A stretch of 17,404 nucleotides of DNA from Funneliformis mosseae (GCA_910592005.1 CAJVPP010001876.1:1-17404); one strand, 5' to 3'. Numbered from the stretch's first letter, positions 1 through 11,340 are shown. The notes: generated by a model not told the origin, from the sequence alone. Numbers and translations are program-made.

Positions 1-260
1 ACTTTTCCGTATTAAGTTTAAGGTTTTTACCTAAGGAAAAAACGTATATATTATACTGATTTTCCATAAAAGTTATATGTTATAAAACTTAATATTTTTA
101 TGGAATTTTTATATCAAATTTTTTATTGGGCTATTATTTATCCTTGTAGGTTTATCTACCTTTGTAGACTTACCACAAATAGAGCATGACTAGCATTTTC
201 TAACCTTATTTTCTCATAAATTTGAAAATAGAAAAAAAGTAATTAAACAAAAGGAGTCAT
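1..260. other. AT-rich flank, no gene seen
   Basis: This is AT-rich sequence upstream of the polymerase pseudogene. I see no open frame, terminal inverted repeat or RNA gene. An AAGGAG string lies just before the ATG at 261, but the downstream gene is eukaryotic in type, so I treat it as chance. Confidence 0.5.
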
Positions 261-3200
261 ATGATTAAATATTTTAAATTGAATAAAAGTTTATCTAATA
301 TATTAGAGGTTAGACTTAAGATAGTATTATTATAAGAGTGGATAAAAAAAATCATAATGCATTTGCTATAAAAAAGTCTTAACCACATCACAAAAGCTTA
401 TCAATATTATGCAAGTACAAAAAACTAATATTATCTACCTTTAACATTATCCAACCTTATATAAGACCCTAATTTACAGATTAAAGATTAAGAAAATCCT
501 ATTTCTAGATCCTGATCACTAACTCCTACTCCAGTAGTTCATGTTCAAGGAAAGGATCAAAGAAGGGAGAAATCTAAGCCTATTTCGCAAGACAAAGATT
601 AAGGAGGTGATCCTGGTCTATCAACCTAAATATATAGAAAGAGTAAACATAGTGAAGTCTCTTCGAGAAGTAAATATATTGATAGATACACAAGAAAGCC
701 TAGAAAGCATTTAAAAACATGGGATGCAAGATTGCATCAAAGATGGATTAAAGTAACTGGTAAAGAATGTGATTTACCACTAACTTTAAAAGCATGTCAG
801 TTTCTACATCATGATTTATTACAAGTTGATAATAAGGCTTTCAAAGAAATTATTTCTCAAAAGGGAGAACCTAGTGAGGTTGAATAATAAGATGCTCAAG
901 AGCAAACCCCTCACTCTATACCAAAGCCTCTAGCTAATGTAAATATAAAATAATTTAAAACCATATTTATACATCTAAGTGGTAGAAATTTTATTACTAA
1001 TGAAGAGACTAAAAAGTGAGATAAAAAGCATCATAATCCTGAAGAAGCTAAACTTTCAATATTAGTAGAGATAAAGGAAGAAATCGAAAAAAATAAGTTA
1101 AAAATAATAGAAAACCTACCTTTGGTCAAAAGACAAGAATATGAAGCACAAAAGGATTATAGAGAATCATTTCTGATTGATTTATTATAAAAAGGGAAAA
1201 CATATGATTCTGAAGCATATGAAGTAAAAGAAGTAATAGTCAAGTTACTCCATGATGAGATAAAATTCCTAGAAAGAATCTGTAATCTAGCTAGATCTTA
1301 TTTTTCTTTAAGATACCTAATTACATGAAAAGCTATATTCTATTTATCAAAAATCTAGCATATGCTTTTAATATACATCAAGATAATGAAAAAGAATATG
1401 CAAATACCTCATACATACTCCAGCTAGTTGCATCAGCTTATAAGCAGATTACAGATATTCTTAAAGAGAACTTTGTAGAAAAGATCAAATAAAATCAGCA
1501 ATAGTCATATATGCTACATATATAAAATACAAATATCTTGGAAGTGGTGATATAGTGGACAAAAGAAACTATGAAATTACCTATCACTATCCATATCATA
1601 GAAGAAATATACATGTACTTCTCTCAGAAAATGATATAAATAAGCATATAACCTGCTCTACAGGAGAAATCAATGAAAAGATCGAAAATTACTTGAAGAA
1701 AAAGTCTTGTAAAATCCTTTTCTAACTAGAAATAGTATTAATAGAATCTTATACTTACTATTAAACCACTGGAGGATCCTATAAGCCTATATTCAAGAGT
1801 CTTACTAATACAAAGTACACTATCAATTCAGATAATCAAGGTCTCATCAACTCAGAAACAAATGCATTATCTGAAAAATATCTCTAAAGTGCATTAGGAT
1901 GTTATTTCGCTAGTCAGGATGGAATTACAGACTATCTTGATAGATATATTTTTAGAGCAAAAAGTCTTTGAAAATGTTTAGATGTTATCAAGCTATATAG
2001 AATTCCTATATCTACTCCAATTTGTTCTTGCATATTTAATAAGATAGAGGAGATGAATCCAGATATCTTCATCAAAGTCTAAGAATAGAATAAAAAACAG
2101 CTACTCTAAAAGCAGTAATTACTAGTAAGAATTATAAAAAACCATATATAATCGATCTCTTAGTCTTTATAAATATTATCAAATTAGAGGATACAGACAA
2201 GTATAGGCAAAAGAATCATTTCCTATGGATCAAAAATATTAATGGATTAGTATTTAGAGATATTGCATATAAAGAAAAGAGACATCTTTGCAGATGTTGT
2301 ATATTTAGTTTTCCTTTAGAAAAATCTTTAGACTATCATCAAGAACATTATTTCAGATTAGAAAAGATAACCCAAAGAGTTAATCTATTAGTAAAAGGGG
2401 TCAATGATTTTGAGCAGTTCAAGAACTATGGCTGAATAATCAATTTTTTATGTATAATTATAACAGACTTTGAGGCTGATAATGTAAAGTGGGATTACTC
2501 AGGAGGGATTATGAAATTATTCAAATCTTATGGTAGGCAAATACATAAGATTTCTGAATAGAAGGCTAATAGTTTTTATTATTTTGTCTATTAGATCAAT
2601 ATTGGAGATATATAGGGTCCTTTCCTATACTAAGGTAGAAATACCACCCAAGAGTTCATTCAAAAGATTAATCAAAAGCTAATTCGTATCAATAAAGTCT
2701 TAGCTATTAAAGCTAATCAGATTGAGACTGAAGAGGATAAAAAGAAATTTGCTGAGACTATTACCTGTTGAATCTATAAAGGTAAGTTCAATATAAATAC
2801 AGAGGAAATTGAATGCTTAGAAAGCAAAATAGTTAGTCTTAAAGAGAAGCTAAAATAATTCAATAAAAAATCATTTAATACTCATCTTAATGCGAAATAT
2901 AAAGGTATTCAAGCGATCATTGAAAAAGTGATCAAATAATTGCTAGTGAAAAAGCTAAGGCTGATAAGGTATGGAATCATTATCATATTACAGATAAATT
3001 TAGAGGGTCAGATCATAATACCTACAATCTTAAACTTCAAATTGAGCTATAGAAGATCCTAATCCCAATAGTCTTTCATAACTTCTAGGACTATGATTCT
3101 CATCTAGTCTATGAATCTGTTGAACACTTAATTAATGTATATTAGATAAAAGTTATAGCCAAGACATTTAAGCGATATAAGTTTATGAAAGTAGGATAGC

Positions 3201-5331
3201 TCAAGTATATTGATAACCAGCAGTTTATGAATAATAGCTTGGCTAATCTTACAAAAAACTTGAGTAATAATTATCCAATCACAAGCTAGTATTTTAAGAG
3301 TCAAGGCTATTCAAATAAGCAAATTTCTCTAGCATTTTACAAGGAGATACATTGCTATGACTATATTGATTTTCAGGATAGATTCTTGGAAACAGAACTT
3401 CCTCCTATTTATGAATTCTATTCTACTCTAAAAGGGAAGATTTTACAAAAAGACTACAAATATACTCAAAAAGTATGAAAAACTTTTAGTTGTAAGAATC
3501 TAGATGAATATTATAATCTTTATTTTAAAATTGATGTACTTTCTCTTGCAAATGTCTAAACTCAATTCTAAAAGACATACATAAAATATTATAAATTTGA
3601 TCACTATTACTATGTTTCAGCTCCATCTTTATCCTAGGATGCTATGCTCAAAAAAATTGGAGTTAAAATCGAGCTATTTATAGATATATTGATATATAAC
3701 TTCATCGAAAAGGCCAAAAGAATTAGTATATCTAAAGCCTATAAGTGGTATTTCAAAGTCAATAATTCCAAGATAAGTAAGGCATTTAACCCATCTAAAC
3801 TCATATCATAGATATCATATGTAGACGTAAATAATCTTTATAGATTAGCGATAAGCCAGTTCTTATCTATAGAAAATTATCAATGAGTAGCTAGCTGGGA
3901 GTACTTACTTAAAAATCCAACTATGCAAAAGAAATATCTTAAAAAGATTCTTAAGACTAAGTCAAATACCCCATATGGATATTTCTTAAAATATTAATGC
4001 ATATTTTTCTCTTAAGATCTATGATTATTTGAGAGATTTGCCTCTAGTCATAGAGAATGTCACTGTAAAAAAGAATTGACTAAGTCCATATAATACAAAG
4101 CTTATAAATAACTTGGATGATATACGCTTCTCTAAGACAAGAAAATTAGTCCTTCATCTTAGCTCAAGAAAGGATTATGTTATCTACTATTAAGAGCTTT
4201 AATACTATGTGAAGTTAAAAATAATTGTAGATAAGGTTTCAGAAATCCTTTCCTTTGACCAGACTAATTAGCTCACTCTATATATTGCCTTTAATACTAA
4301 AAAATGACAAAGGGCTAAGAATGCTTTCAAAAAAGACTTCTTCAAACTCATGAAAAACTCAGTATATGGTAAGACTATGGAGAATGTTTACAAATATCAG
4401 AATGTTAAGCTCCTAAAGATGAATAATGAGTGGGATGAAAAGGTATTCTTGAATAAGATTAATAAATTATCATTTAAGTATGGTAGACAGCTTAAAGACA
4501 AACTAGTAAGAGCACATATGAAAAAGGTTAGTGTGATTCTCAATAAGTCTATAATAGTTAAGATATTAGTATTGGATCTTAGTAAGCTTTACATGTATCG
4601 CTTTTGGTATAGATATGTAAAGAAGAGATATAGTAATAAGGCCCAGTTTAGCTATATGAATACTGATTCCTTTATATTTTTTTATATTTCAAGTTAAGAC
4701 TGAAGATATTTATAAAGATATAGCTGAGCGTTCAGATCTTTTTGATCTCAATGATTCTAAAACTATAGGCTTTTATAAGGATAAAACTTCAAGCAATGTG
4801 ATTACAGAATCCATACATATTCATTTTAAATTATACCACTATGTCTTAGCATATAAGTCTACAAAGTTTAAGCATAAGTGGGTTAATAAAAAGGGTATAA
4901 GTGAGATAGTAACAGATATATATATGCTATTTTTAAAGGGTTCCTGTTAGATAATCTGATAGATAAGTTCTCATTATTAGAATAAGAAGCTAAGAAATTG
5001 GCTATGCAAACTGAGATAGATCCATGACTCTAGTCTATCAAGATTATTTCTTTGATAAGGAAGTATTTCATACCAAAAATGTAAGTATTCAATTAAAAAC
5101 TACATATTATCTCTGGTTAAGTCTGAAAAGAAGGCTCTCTGCTCAATAGATACTAAGTGCTAGATCCTATCTGATAAGATAACTATTTTGCTATATGATT
5201 ATTGGCGAATTATGGTATATAAGAATATGGTCAAAGATAATATACCTCATAAAAAAGCTGAAAAAAGAGCTGTAAGGGTCAAGCTTTTAGAGAAATATCA
5301 AAACAAATATATATCTCATATATCTAATTAG
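261..5331 (+). pseudogene. Decayed protein-primed type B DNA polymerase (Polinton/adintovirus-like)
   Basis: This is the remnant of a protein-primed family B DNA polymerase, which in intact relatives replicates linear mobile or viral genomes. It is recognised by an ordered series of motifs: a Cys/His segment before the exonuclease (about 2280-2350), ExoI DFE (2466-2474), an H-x-T-x-K-F-R-G zinc-like segment (about 2970-3005), ExoII HNF.DYDSHL (about 3077-3106), ExoIII YFKID (3521-3535), motif A YVDVNNLY (about 3818-3841), motif B KNSVYGKTMEN (from 4353), and motif C NTDS (4659-4670). The part from 261 to about 1300 is open only with stops ignored and has no recognised domain. My count gives about 46 in-frame stops (22 TAA, 14 TAG, 10 TGA) and frame changes near 1300, 1490, 2095, 2937, 3990, 4683, 4925 and 5055, mostly in A/T runs. 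Motif C has lost its first Asp. No integrase, capsid or ATPase gene of a full Polinton is visible. The start at 261 is uncertain. The end at 5331 is the first of a cluster of stops. Confidence 0.85.
4350..4697 (+). pseudogene. Longest open piece of the polymerase: palm/thumb motifs B to C
   Basis: This 115-codon stretch has no stop and belongs to the polymerase remnant; it is not a separate gene. It begins at the methionine of MKNSVYGKTMEN, which is motif B of the protein-primed polymerases. It continues through the AHMKK and DLSKLYMY segments to YMNTDSF, the equivalent of motif C. The usual first catalytic Asp of the D-T-D-S motif reads Asn (AAT at 4659), which would be expected to abolish polymerase activity. 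The frame is lost at a T-rich stretch near 4676-4690. The homologous frame resumes at about 4690, one base over, and runs on towards 4925. As an isolated product it would be non-functional. Confidence 0.85.
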
Positions 5332-6149
5332 TTAATAATTTGTTAATATTTGTGAGTGAGTTAGGCTAGCTAAGTTATAGAGTTTACATAATTATTAAAT
5401 TTTTTTTCTGGAGGGATAAATATTCAGTTTATTTTTTTATTCTTATTCTCACTAAGATATTACTCCTTTTAGGCTTAATGTTAAATAATTCTCTACGCAT
5501 ATACTATTATATATGTCATATAATATCACTCCCTCAAGGCTCAGTAACAAGTGATTCTGCATATATTATATTGAATCAAAAAATTATGCAAGAGGTGAAA
5601 AAAACCCTTACTATTAAGAAAATATCAGAATAAAATTAGCATTTTCTTGGTATTTTTTCTAGAATCAAGGCTTTGGCAAATTTTTAGTTAATTTTAGATA
5701 GAAATTATTGTTGGAAATAAATGAAATACCTAAACTTTTGGAAAAATATGAAATTTCTGAAAATTTTGAACTTTTGGATTTTTTTTTCGATTATATTACT
5801 TTACCGAAGACATTAAATCATAATCAGTTATATGTTCAGCCAATCATATTTTAATAAACACTATAAGAGTTTACTTGACCAATTACAGTCAGAGAATATA
5901 CCAAATATATAATATCGATCATTTTTTTAATATAATAATAATTCTGGTGATCAGAATTTTCTAAGTTTACTTTAAATTTAGAAATCAGAAATTGATTGGT
6001 TATAAATTAAAATTTTGAATAGAATTTAGAATAGTATTTTATTTTAGAATAGTATTTTTATTTAGAATAGAATTTTATTTTAAAACGGTGTTTTAGAAAA
6101 GAATTTTATTTTATTTATCTTTTTTAAAAAAAAAAAAATTCAAACTTAT
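5332..6149. other. Spacer between two tail-to-tail pseudogenes
   Basis: This AT-rich DNA lies between the 3' ends of the polymerase remnant and the minus-strand pseudogene. A plus-strand stretch at 5702-5854 is open for about 50 codons and has a protein-like composition (many Leu, Glu and Phe), but I recognise no family, so it may be a coding remnant or chance. From about 6015 to 6115 there are imperfect repeats of a roughly 20-nt unit related to TTTAGAATAGTATTTTATT. An A-rich tract follows at 6126-6138. Confidence 0.45.
6015..6115. repeat. Degenerate AT-rich tandem repeat, ~20-nt unit
   Basis: The core AGAATAG recurs with TATTTTATTTT-type spacers about four to five times, with small length differences between copies. 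The array lies immediately beyond the 3' end of the minus-strand pseudogene. Its role is unknown, and slippage in low-complexity DNA is the simplest origin. Confidence 0.6.
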
Positions 6150-6613
6150 TTATAATGTCTTATTGTTGTTAAATTCATGTTTTATCTCTTGTAATATGCA
6201 TAATAATTCTCTTTACTTTTTTGAATTTAACCTGAAATATTTTTTCTGAATATTTTCGCCAAGTTATTCAAAAAGGGTTTTTACCTTTGATAATATTTCA
6301 GACTTGGTCATATTTTCTTTACTTTTCTGAGCCTTCGCTTCTTGTTTCAAAATTGGTATCAGCCTGAATAAAGAAGGATTATTTTTATTAATAAATGTTT
6401 TGGTAATATAATTTTTCTGAGCTTGCCTTGCCAAAAATGTGAAATTTTTTAAATTTCATTTAATCTATATTCTTTTAAACTTTGATTCACAAATTCAAGA
6501 TTTTGTAGATAAGCCTGAAATCTTTGACATTCCACAGATAATTCTAGTCGAGTTCTTAGTCTAACAGTTTGATAATCGTTATATTTGATTGTTTTGAGTA
6601 AGTTATTTTTAAG

Positions 6614-6681
6614 CTAAATTTTATTATAAAGTAAAGTTTATCAGTATTTTACTAATTAAATTAATTAAATTAAAAAATTAC
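6614..6681 (-). other. Intron 3 of the minus-strand pseudogene
   Basis: The 68-nt intron starts GTAATT after a GAG codon and ends TTTAG, with a TACTGAT branch-like site. Removing it joins KKFLE to LKNNLL in phase 0, and the joined frame stays coherent on both sides. Confidence 0.6.
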
Positions 6682-7033
6682 CTCAAGGAATTTTTTATAA
6701 TTGCACGTGGCAATTTTCCAATGATAATATTACAGGACAAGAGATATTAAAGTTTTAAGGTCTTGTTTACCTCCTCTAATATTGCATCTAACCCTTGATA
6801 TTATTCGTAAATGCTTGACCTAGATACGATGCTGTTTTCTTCTATAATGTTTTATACTTCTAGACAGAGTCATATTAATTAATTTTATCAGAAACTTCTA
6901 TTGAGTGGTAAATAGAATGATGTCTTGCAGACCAAATAGGAGAATATATTCTTTTGGCAGCTCTTTTTAATAAAGGGTTGCTAGTTCATATAGCTTTCTG
7001 ATAATTGATTATTGCTTAGAGATAAACGAATGT

Positions 7034-7107
7034 CTGTTATAATAATATAATAATAAACAAAATTAACGTTAGTATTTATAAAAGTACAAAGTTTAATAGT
7101 AATCTAC
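7034..7107 (-). other. Intron 2 of the minus-strand pseudogene
   Basis: The 74-nt intron starts GTAGAT and ends ATAACAG, with a perfect TACTAAC branch site at 7074-7068. Its removal keeps phase 0 between exons whose frames read coherently apart from stops. This is the best single sign that the gene was nuclear and spliceosomal. Confidence 0.75.
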
Positions 7108-7351
7108 TTATTTATATTTTATCTGATAAAGTAAATCTTGTTGGTTTTTGGCTCATGCAAGATATCCTTCGACTGATATTTCAGAATTGCTTTTTACATA
7201 TAGCCATATAAGTTCCATAGAAATTGCCTGATGGTATATATTACAGATAGCATCCCAAGACTTATGATGGTCTGTATATTTTTTGAAATAGGAAAGCTAA
7301 TTATTTGTTCGATAACCTTAGTATACAGCAAATCATTTTATATCGATTTCC

Positions 7352-7428
7352 CTAATATAAAATTTAAGTTATTAAGTAAGTAAAAATCTAAAAAACAGAA
7401 AAATAAATAAAATTTCAATTAATCTTAC
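7352..7428 (-). other. Intron 1 of the minus-strand pseudogene
   Basis: The 77-nt intron starts GTAAGA and ends ATATTAG. Splicing rebuilds a TGG codon across the junction (VKLN-W-EIDIK). An earlier TTTTTTAG at about 7390 is an alternative acceptor but does not give the coherent downstream frame. Confidence 0.6.
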
Positions 7429-9239
7429 CAGTTTAATTTCACAAATGATTGAAGTATATTCATTTTTTCATGTAGTGGTCCTGGTATAAGTACTAGCCAA
7501 GAAACTTATCTTTCAATTTTGTAATATAATAATATAAGACACCATTACAGACCATCGCCATCCACTTACGAATTCTATCTCTAATACCTGTTATTTTTTC
7601 TATATGCAAAAGAATTTTTTCAATATTTGAAATAGAGTTAGAGTTAATATTAATCAGATCAGAAATATAAATATCAGGGAGTGTTAACTCTTTGATCAGT
7701 AGTTCGTTGTTGAGTAATGCTAATCCTAAGAATATGTGTAATGTTTAATTTATCGTTAAAACTATATGGTTTGAAAACAAGGGTATCGTTAGTTTTGTTA
7801 GTTATTATTTCAGCTACTTTTTCTTTTTGTATATCAGTCAATGTTGGCAATTGTGTCTTGCATATTGGGCATTTTTTCTTTCAATTCTCAATATTTTATT
7901 GATAACAATTAGGACATTCTTTCATATTGGTAATATTAGTTTCTATAGATGTTATAAGAAAATCAATTGCATTAATAGAGAATAATTTTTCTTTAGATAA
8001 TAAATTAAGAATATTAGTAAGATAATTATATAATTCTTTATTGATAGCTTCTTGCATTTGAGAGTTAACATTAAAAAGTTCTTTAAGCTGAACTTATTAA
8101 AGGAGTGATATGTCCAAGGTGAATCAGTATATTAAATTTTGTTTTGTGATGACATATTAAAAGTGATAAAGCTGGTAATGATATGGTAAATTACTATATT
8201 ATAGTCTTGGTCAAGATAATTTTTTTGCCCTCTTTGTTCATTATCAAATACAAGAAATAAAATCCTTCAGGTAATAATTCTTCTTACTTTAATAATTTTT
8301 CCAACTATGTTTGAAATTAAAAGTAACTTTCTGAACTTGTAATATGATTGTTAATATTGATAACTATCTTTGATCGTATGATTGAATACTTAATAGCTGA
8401 AAGGGTAAGTTGGATTTCTAAAACATATTTTCTATGTCATGCACCATATATCGAATCAACTGTAATAGTAATTTTAAAAGTTTTTCTTAACTTAAAGTAT
8501 CAGTACTTTAAACATTTTGAACCAAAGTTTCAATAATGCTATAACAACTTTATTACATCTATTGAGCCATTTACGAGAACTATATATCACAAGATTTTTC
8601 ATAAAAAATCTATTACTATCTTGAATTATTAATTCTAAATCATTAAATAATGATACATATTCTGCATTTGCTTCTCAATAATCGCATTAACACATTTTTG
8701 CTGGTCAGCAAATCTTAAATTTCATTGTTTAATAAAAACTTCATTATTTTTATATTGTTCATCATATAAGTTTTGCATTTTACTCATATTATTATAGGCC
8801 CGCTATAATTGTTTCTTCAACTCTGCTATTTTATTTTTTTGATCTTCTATATAATTTTGCATTTATGTAACTTGATTATTAAGGTTTGCTATTGACTGTG
8901 ATTTCTGCTAACTTTTTATTTGCATAGATTTTAAAGTCTTTTGGCTTCATCAAAATCAGCAATTGAATTGATATTATTATTCTCAAGCTGAAGCCTTTTA
9001 TTTTCTTAAACGGAACCTATAAGATGCTGATAAAACTGATTAGTAGTAATGGTTTGATTATAGTGCCTTTCACAAATTGAATAGATATTCAAAGAAAAAT
9101 AACAGTTAGCAAGTTTAGAAAGGTAAGTATAATATTGTAAAAGCTTCTTAGCTGTATTTTTATTATCAGTATATCTCTATTTTTGTGATTCTTTAATTTT
9201 ACAAGATTTTAATCCAATTTCATATTTTTCAGCTAGATC

Positions 9240-9661
9240 TGTAAAAATGCATTAAAGATTTCTTGCTTTGGGTTTTAGATAAGTAAATACTACAAAAAAA
9301 ATTATTTAAATTAGTTGAATAAAATTTTGTTCTTTTATTTATGCTATTTAATAATATATAAAGTAAATACTCAGTTTAAGCTCTCATTTACTTTAACGGA
9401 ATAGACTTAACTATATGGGATTATTTATAATTATGAAAACTAGACGTCTTGTTCTATTTGTTTGAAAAGTTTTATATTGAACAAATATTTTAAAATTTTT
9501 TTTCAAAATACAAGTATAAAATGAATAAATGAGCCAATCAAATTTCAAGAATCTGCAATAGAATATTCTAGAACCCGTTTCCTTTTTTGGTATATTTCCT
9601 GACTATACTGTGAACAGGTAAATGTGATGCAGCTTATGTAACATAGAAGATCGACTAATTT
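9240..9661. other. AT-rich spacer, no gene seen
   Basis: This is sequence upstream of the minus-strand pseudogene. A TTTTTTTGTAG read on the minus strand at about 9300-9290 may be the acceptor of a further upstream intron, but I cannot find the preceding exon. Confidence 0.4.
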
Positions 9662-9787
9662 GACATAAATGATATATATGATATGTCAGACATATGTGAC
9701 ATAACTGACATATTAAATATAGTTAATATATTAGACATAACTGACATATTAGACATAGTTGATATAGTAGGCATGTTAGTTATATCT
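9662..9787. repeat. 18-nt (9-nt based) minisatellite, seven imperfect units
   Basis: Seven 18-nt units run head to tail. GACATAACTGACATATTA occurs exactly at 9698-9715 and 9734-9751, and the other units are variants such as GACATAGTTGATATAGTA. Each unit is itself a doubled 9-mer of the form GACATANNT. Plus-strand translation of the array gives Asp-Ile-x repeats, but a stop lies just upstream and another soon after, so coding is unlikely. Confidence 0.85.
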
Positions 9788-11340
9788 TTCTATGTAATTT
9801 ATTTTATATAAATAGATAGCTTTTTAGATTATGTAAAAAGACAGACAGAAACTTAACAAGTTAACTTTCAGTAGTTTTAGAAGCAATTAGCCTATTGTGT
9901 TACATTCTAGTTTTAGTATCTCGTCTCTTTTCTTTTCTTATTTTATTCTCTTTATTTTCTTTTATTTTTTTTATTTTTATTATTTTACTCATGAATAAAT
10001 CCATTATTTTACAAATATAGCTTATTGACAATCTGTTGAATCTCTACTTATTGTAATAGTATAACCACTTTTGATAATTAGTCTGAAGTAAAACTGTAAA
10101 TTGTTGAAAGATTACTGCCCAGTTAAAAAGAATAAACTACTTAATACCCCGTCTAACAGTCGTAGTTTATGAGAATTACACGTTAATAATATAATAAATA
10201 TAAAATAAATAATAAAAATATAAATAGAAATATTAAATAAATTAAAGAAGTTAAAATTATTAATGATCTTTTTTTATTAATTCTTGTAATATAGCAGGAT
10301 TGATTTTATAAGATATCATTATATAACCAAATTATATATTTAAATAATAAATAGGATGATTATATTAAAATTTAATTTGTTTCTTAAATATAATAATATC
10401 AATACTAATAAATCTCTTTATTATATATTTACATGATAATGAATATTACTTTATTATATTTATATTTATTATTATTATTAAAATTATAAACTTGTATTAA
10501 ATAATAAACTAAGATAAATATACAAATGAAAGAAAGAAATAAAAGAACAAATAAGAGAAATAGTATATTTATTAATATATTTTTATATGATATTAATAAT
10601 TGATAAATTTATGTAATAGATAGAGTTTTAAATCAAATCAGATTGACCTGTTTTATCTGATCTGAAATCCAGATTAAGTCCATTCAAAAAAATTTAATTC
10701 AGAGGATATCTATATTTGATCACATGACTTAACAAAATATTTGTCATATTATATCATTTCATTATTATTAAGCTTTCTAGAAATTTAGAATTTTTCAGTA
10801 TGTGATATTTTCTTTGTTACATATTATATCTTATGATTAGTATTTAATGCTATAATTCTTACCAAAAATCTATTTAATAACGTGATTGTATATGGCTTTA
10901 TATGACTTTATATACAATAAGTAAATAAGTTATATTTATCTTTATTAAATAGTAAATAACCAGATTATAACAATCTATATATCAGTATAATGGATACTAT
11001 TAATGTAGAAAATAATACGATTTTAATAAAACTTTCTTATTTAAACTAAGTGAAAATAAATTTATCAACAAATTCATAATTCTTTAAATATAAGTGAAGG
11101 ATTTGTAAATGAGATACAATATTAAAATAATATTTATTATTTCAGCTTAAAACAAATTTTTATTTAGTTTTTATTAAAATTCATAGTTGAACATAACATG
11201 AATGAATCAAAGTTTTGTTACTATTTTATTAAATTATATATGGTAAAATGGAATATGCAGATTAAGGTAATATAACTGAGAATGTTTGTATTATTATTAT
11301 CAATACATCAATTAAAACGTGTAATATTTTATATTACAGC
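9788..11340. other. Very AT-rich non-coding stretch
   Basis: I see no supported gene. A pyrimidine-rich tract lies at about 9920-10000 and many short TAATAATA-type runs at 10180-10600. Short TTTATATGA repeats occur near 10890-10915. No tRNA fold or transposon end was recognised. Confidence 0.5.

Larger units (their letters stand above)
6150..9239 (-). pseudogene. Decayed intron-containing gene of an uncharacterised glomeromycete-type family
   Basis: Reading the minus strand with stops ignored gives coherent protein in this order. A Cys/His-containing N-terminal segment (CERHYNQ, about 9080) is followed by a hydrophilic coiled coil rich in Gln and Asn (about 8930-8660). A helical stretch then leads to a zinc-ribbon-like C-x2-C-x11-C-x2-C (7916-7860). 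The conserved C-terminal part contains GPLHEKMN (about 7470), DHHKSWDAI (about 7270), SPIWSARHH (about 6935) and QGLDAILEE (about 6790), and a charged tail ends at about 6150. Three GT..AG introns interrupt the second half, one with a perfect TACTAAC. Many in-frame TAA/TAG/TGA and several frame changes break it. TGA stands at 7883, 7155 and 6988, where Trp reads naturally. I recall similar uncharacterised proteins from Rhizophagus genomes, but this is unverified. The function is unknown; it may be a mobile-element protein. Confidence 0.6.

Noticed and set aside
252..263. AGGAG followed by ATG, resembling a bacterial ribosome binding site, with UGA=Trp as in mycoplasma-like endobacteria
   Set aside because: The gene downstream is a eukaryotic mobile-element polymerase with many frame breaks, and the second gene in the block has spliceosomal introns. 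The match is short.
261..5331. Fungal mitochondrial linear plasmid with UGA=Trp
   Set aside because: UAA/UAG as Gln is not a known fungal mitochondrial code, the motif B sequence resembles Polinton/adintovirus-type polymerases, and the neighbouring gene is intron-containing and nuclear in type.
7717..7902. 61-codon open frame on the plus strand
   Set aside because: It is antisense to the zinc-segment exon of the minus-strand pseudogene and has no protein character of its own.
8348..8536. 62-codon open frame on the plus strand
   Set aside because: It is antisense to the minus-strand pseudogene, hydrophobic and without a recognisable motif.
9662..9787. CRISPR-like array
   Set aside because: The repeats are directly adjacent 18-mers without unique spacers, in a eukaryotic context.
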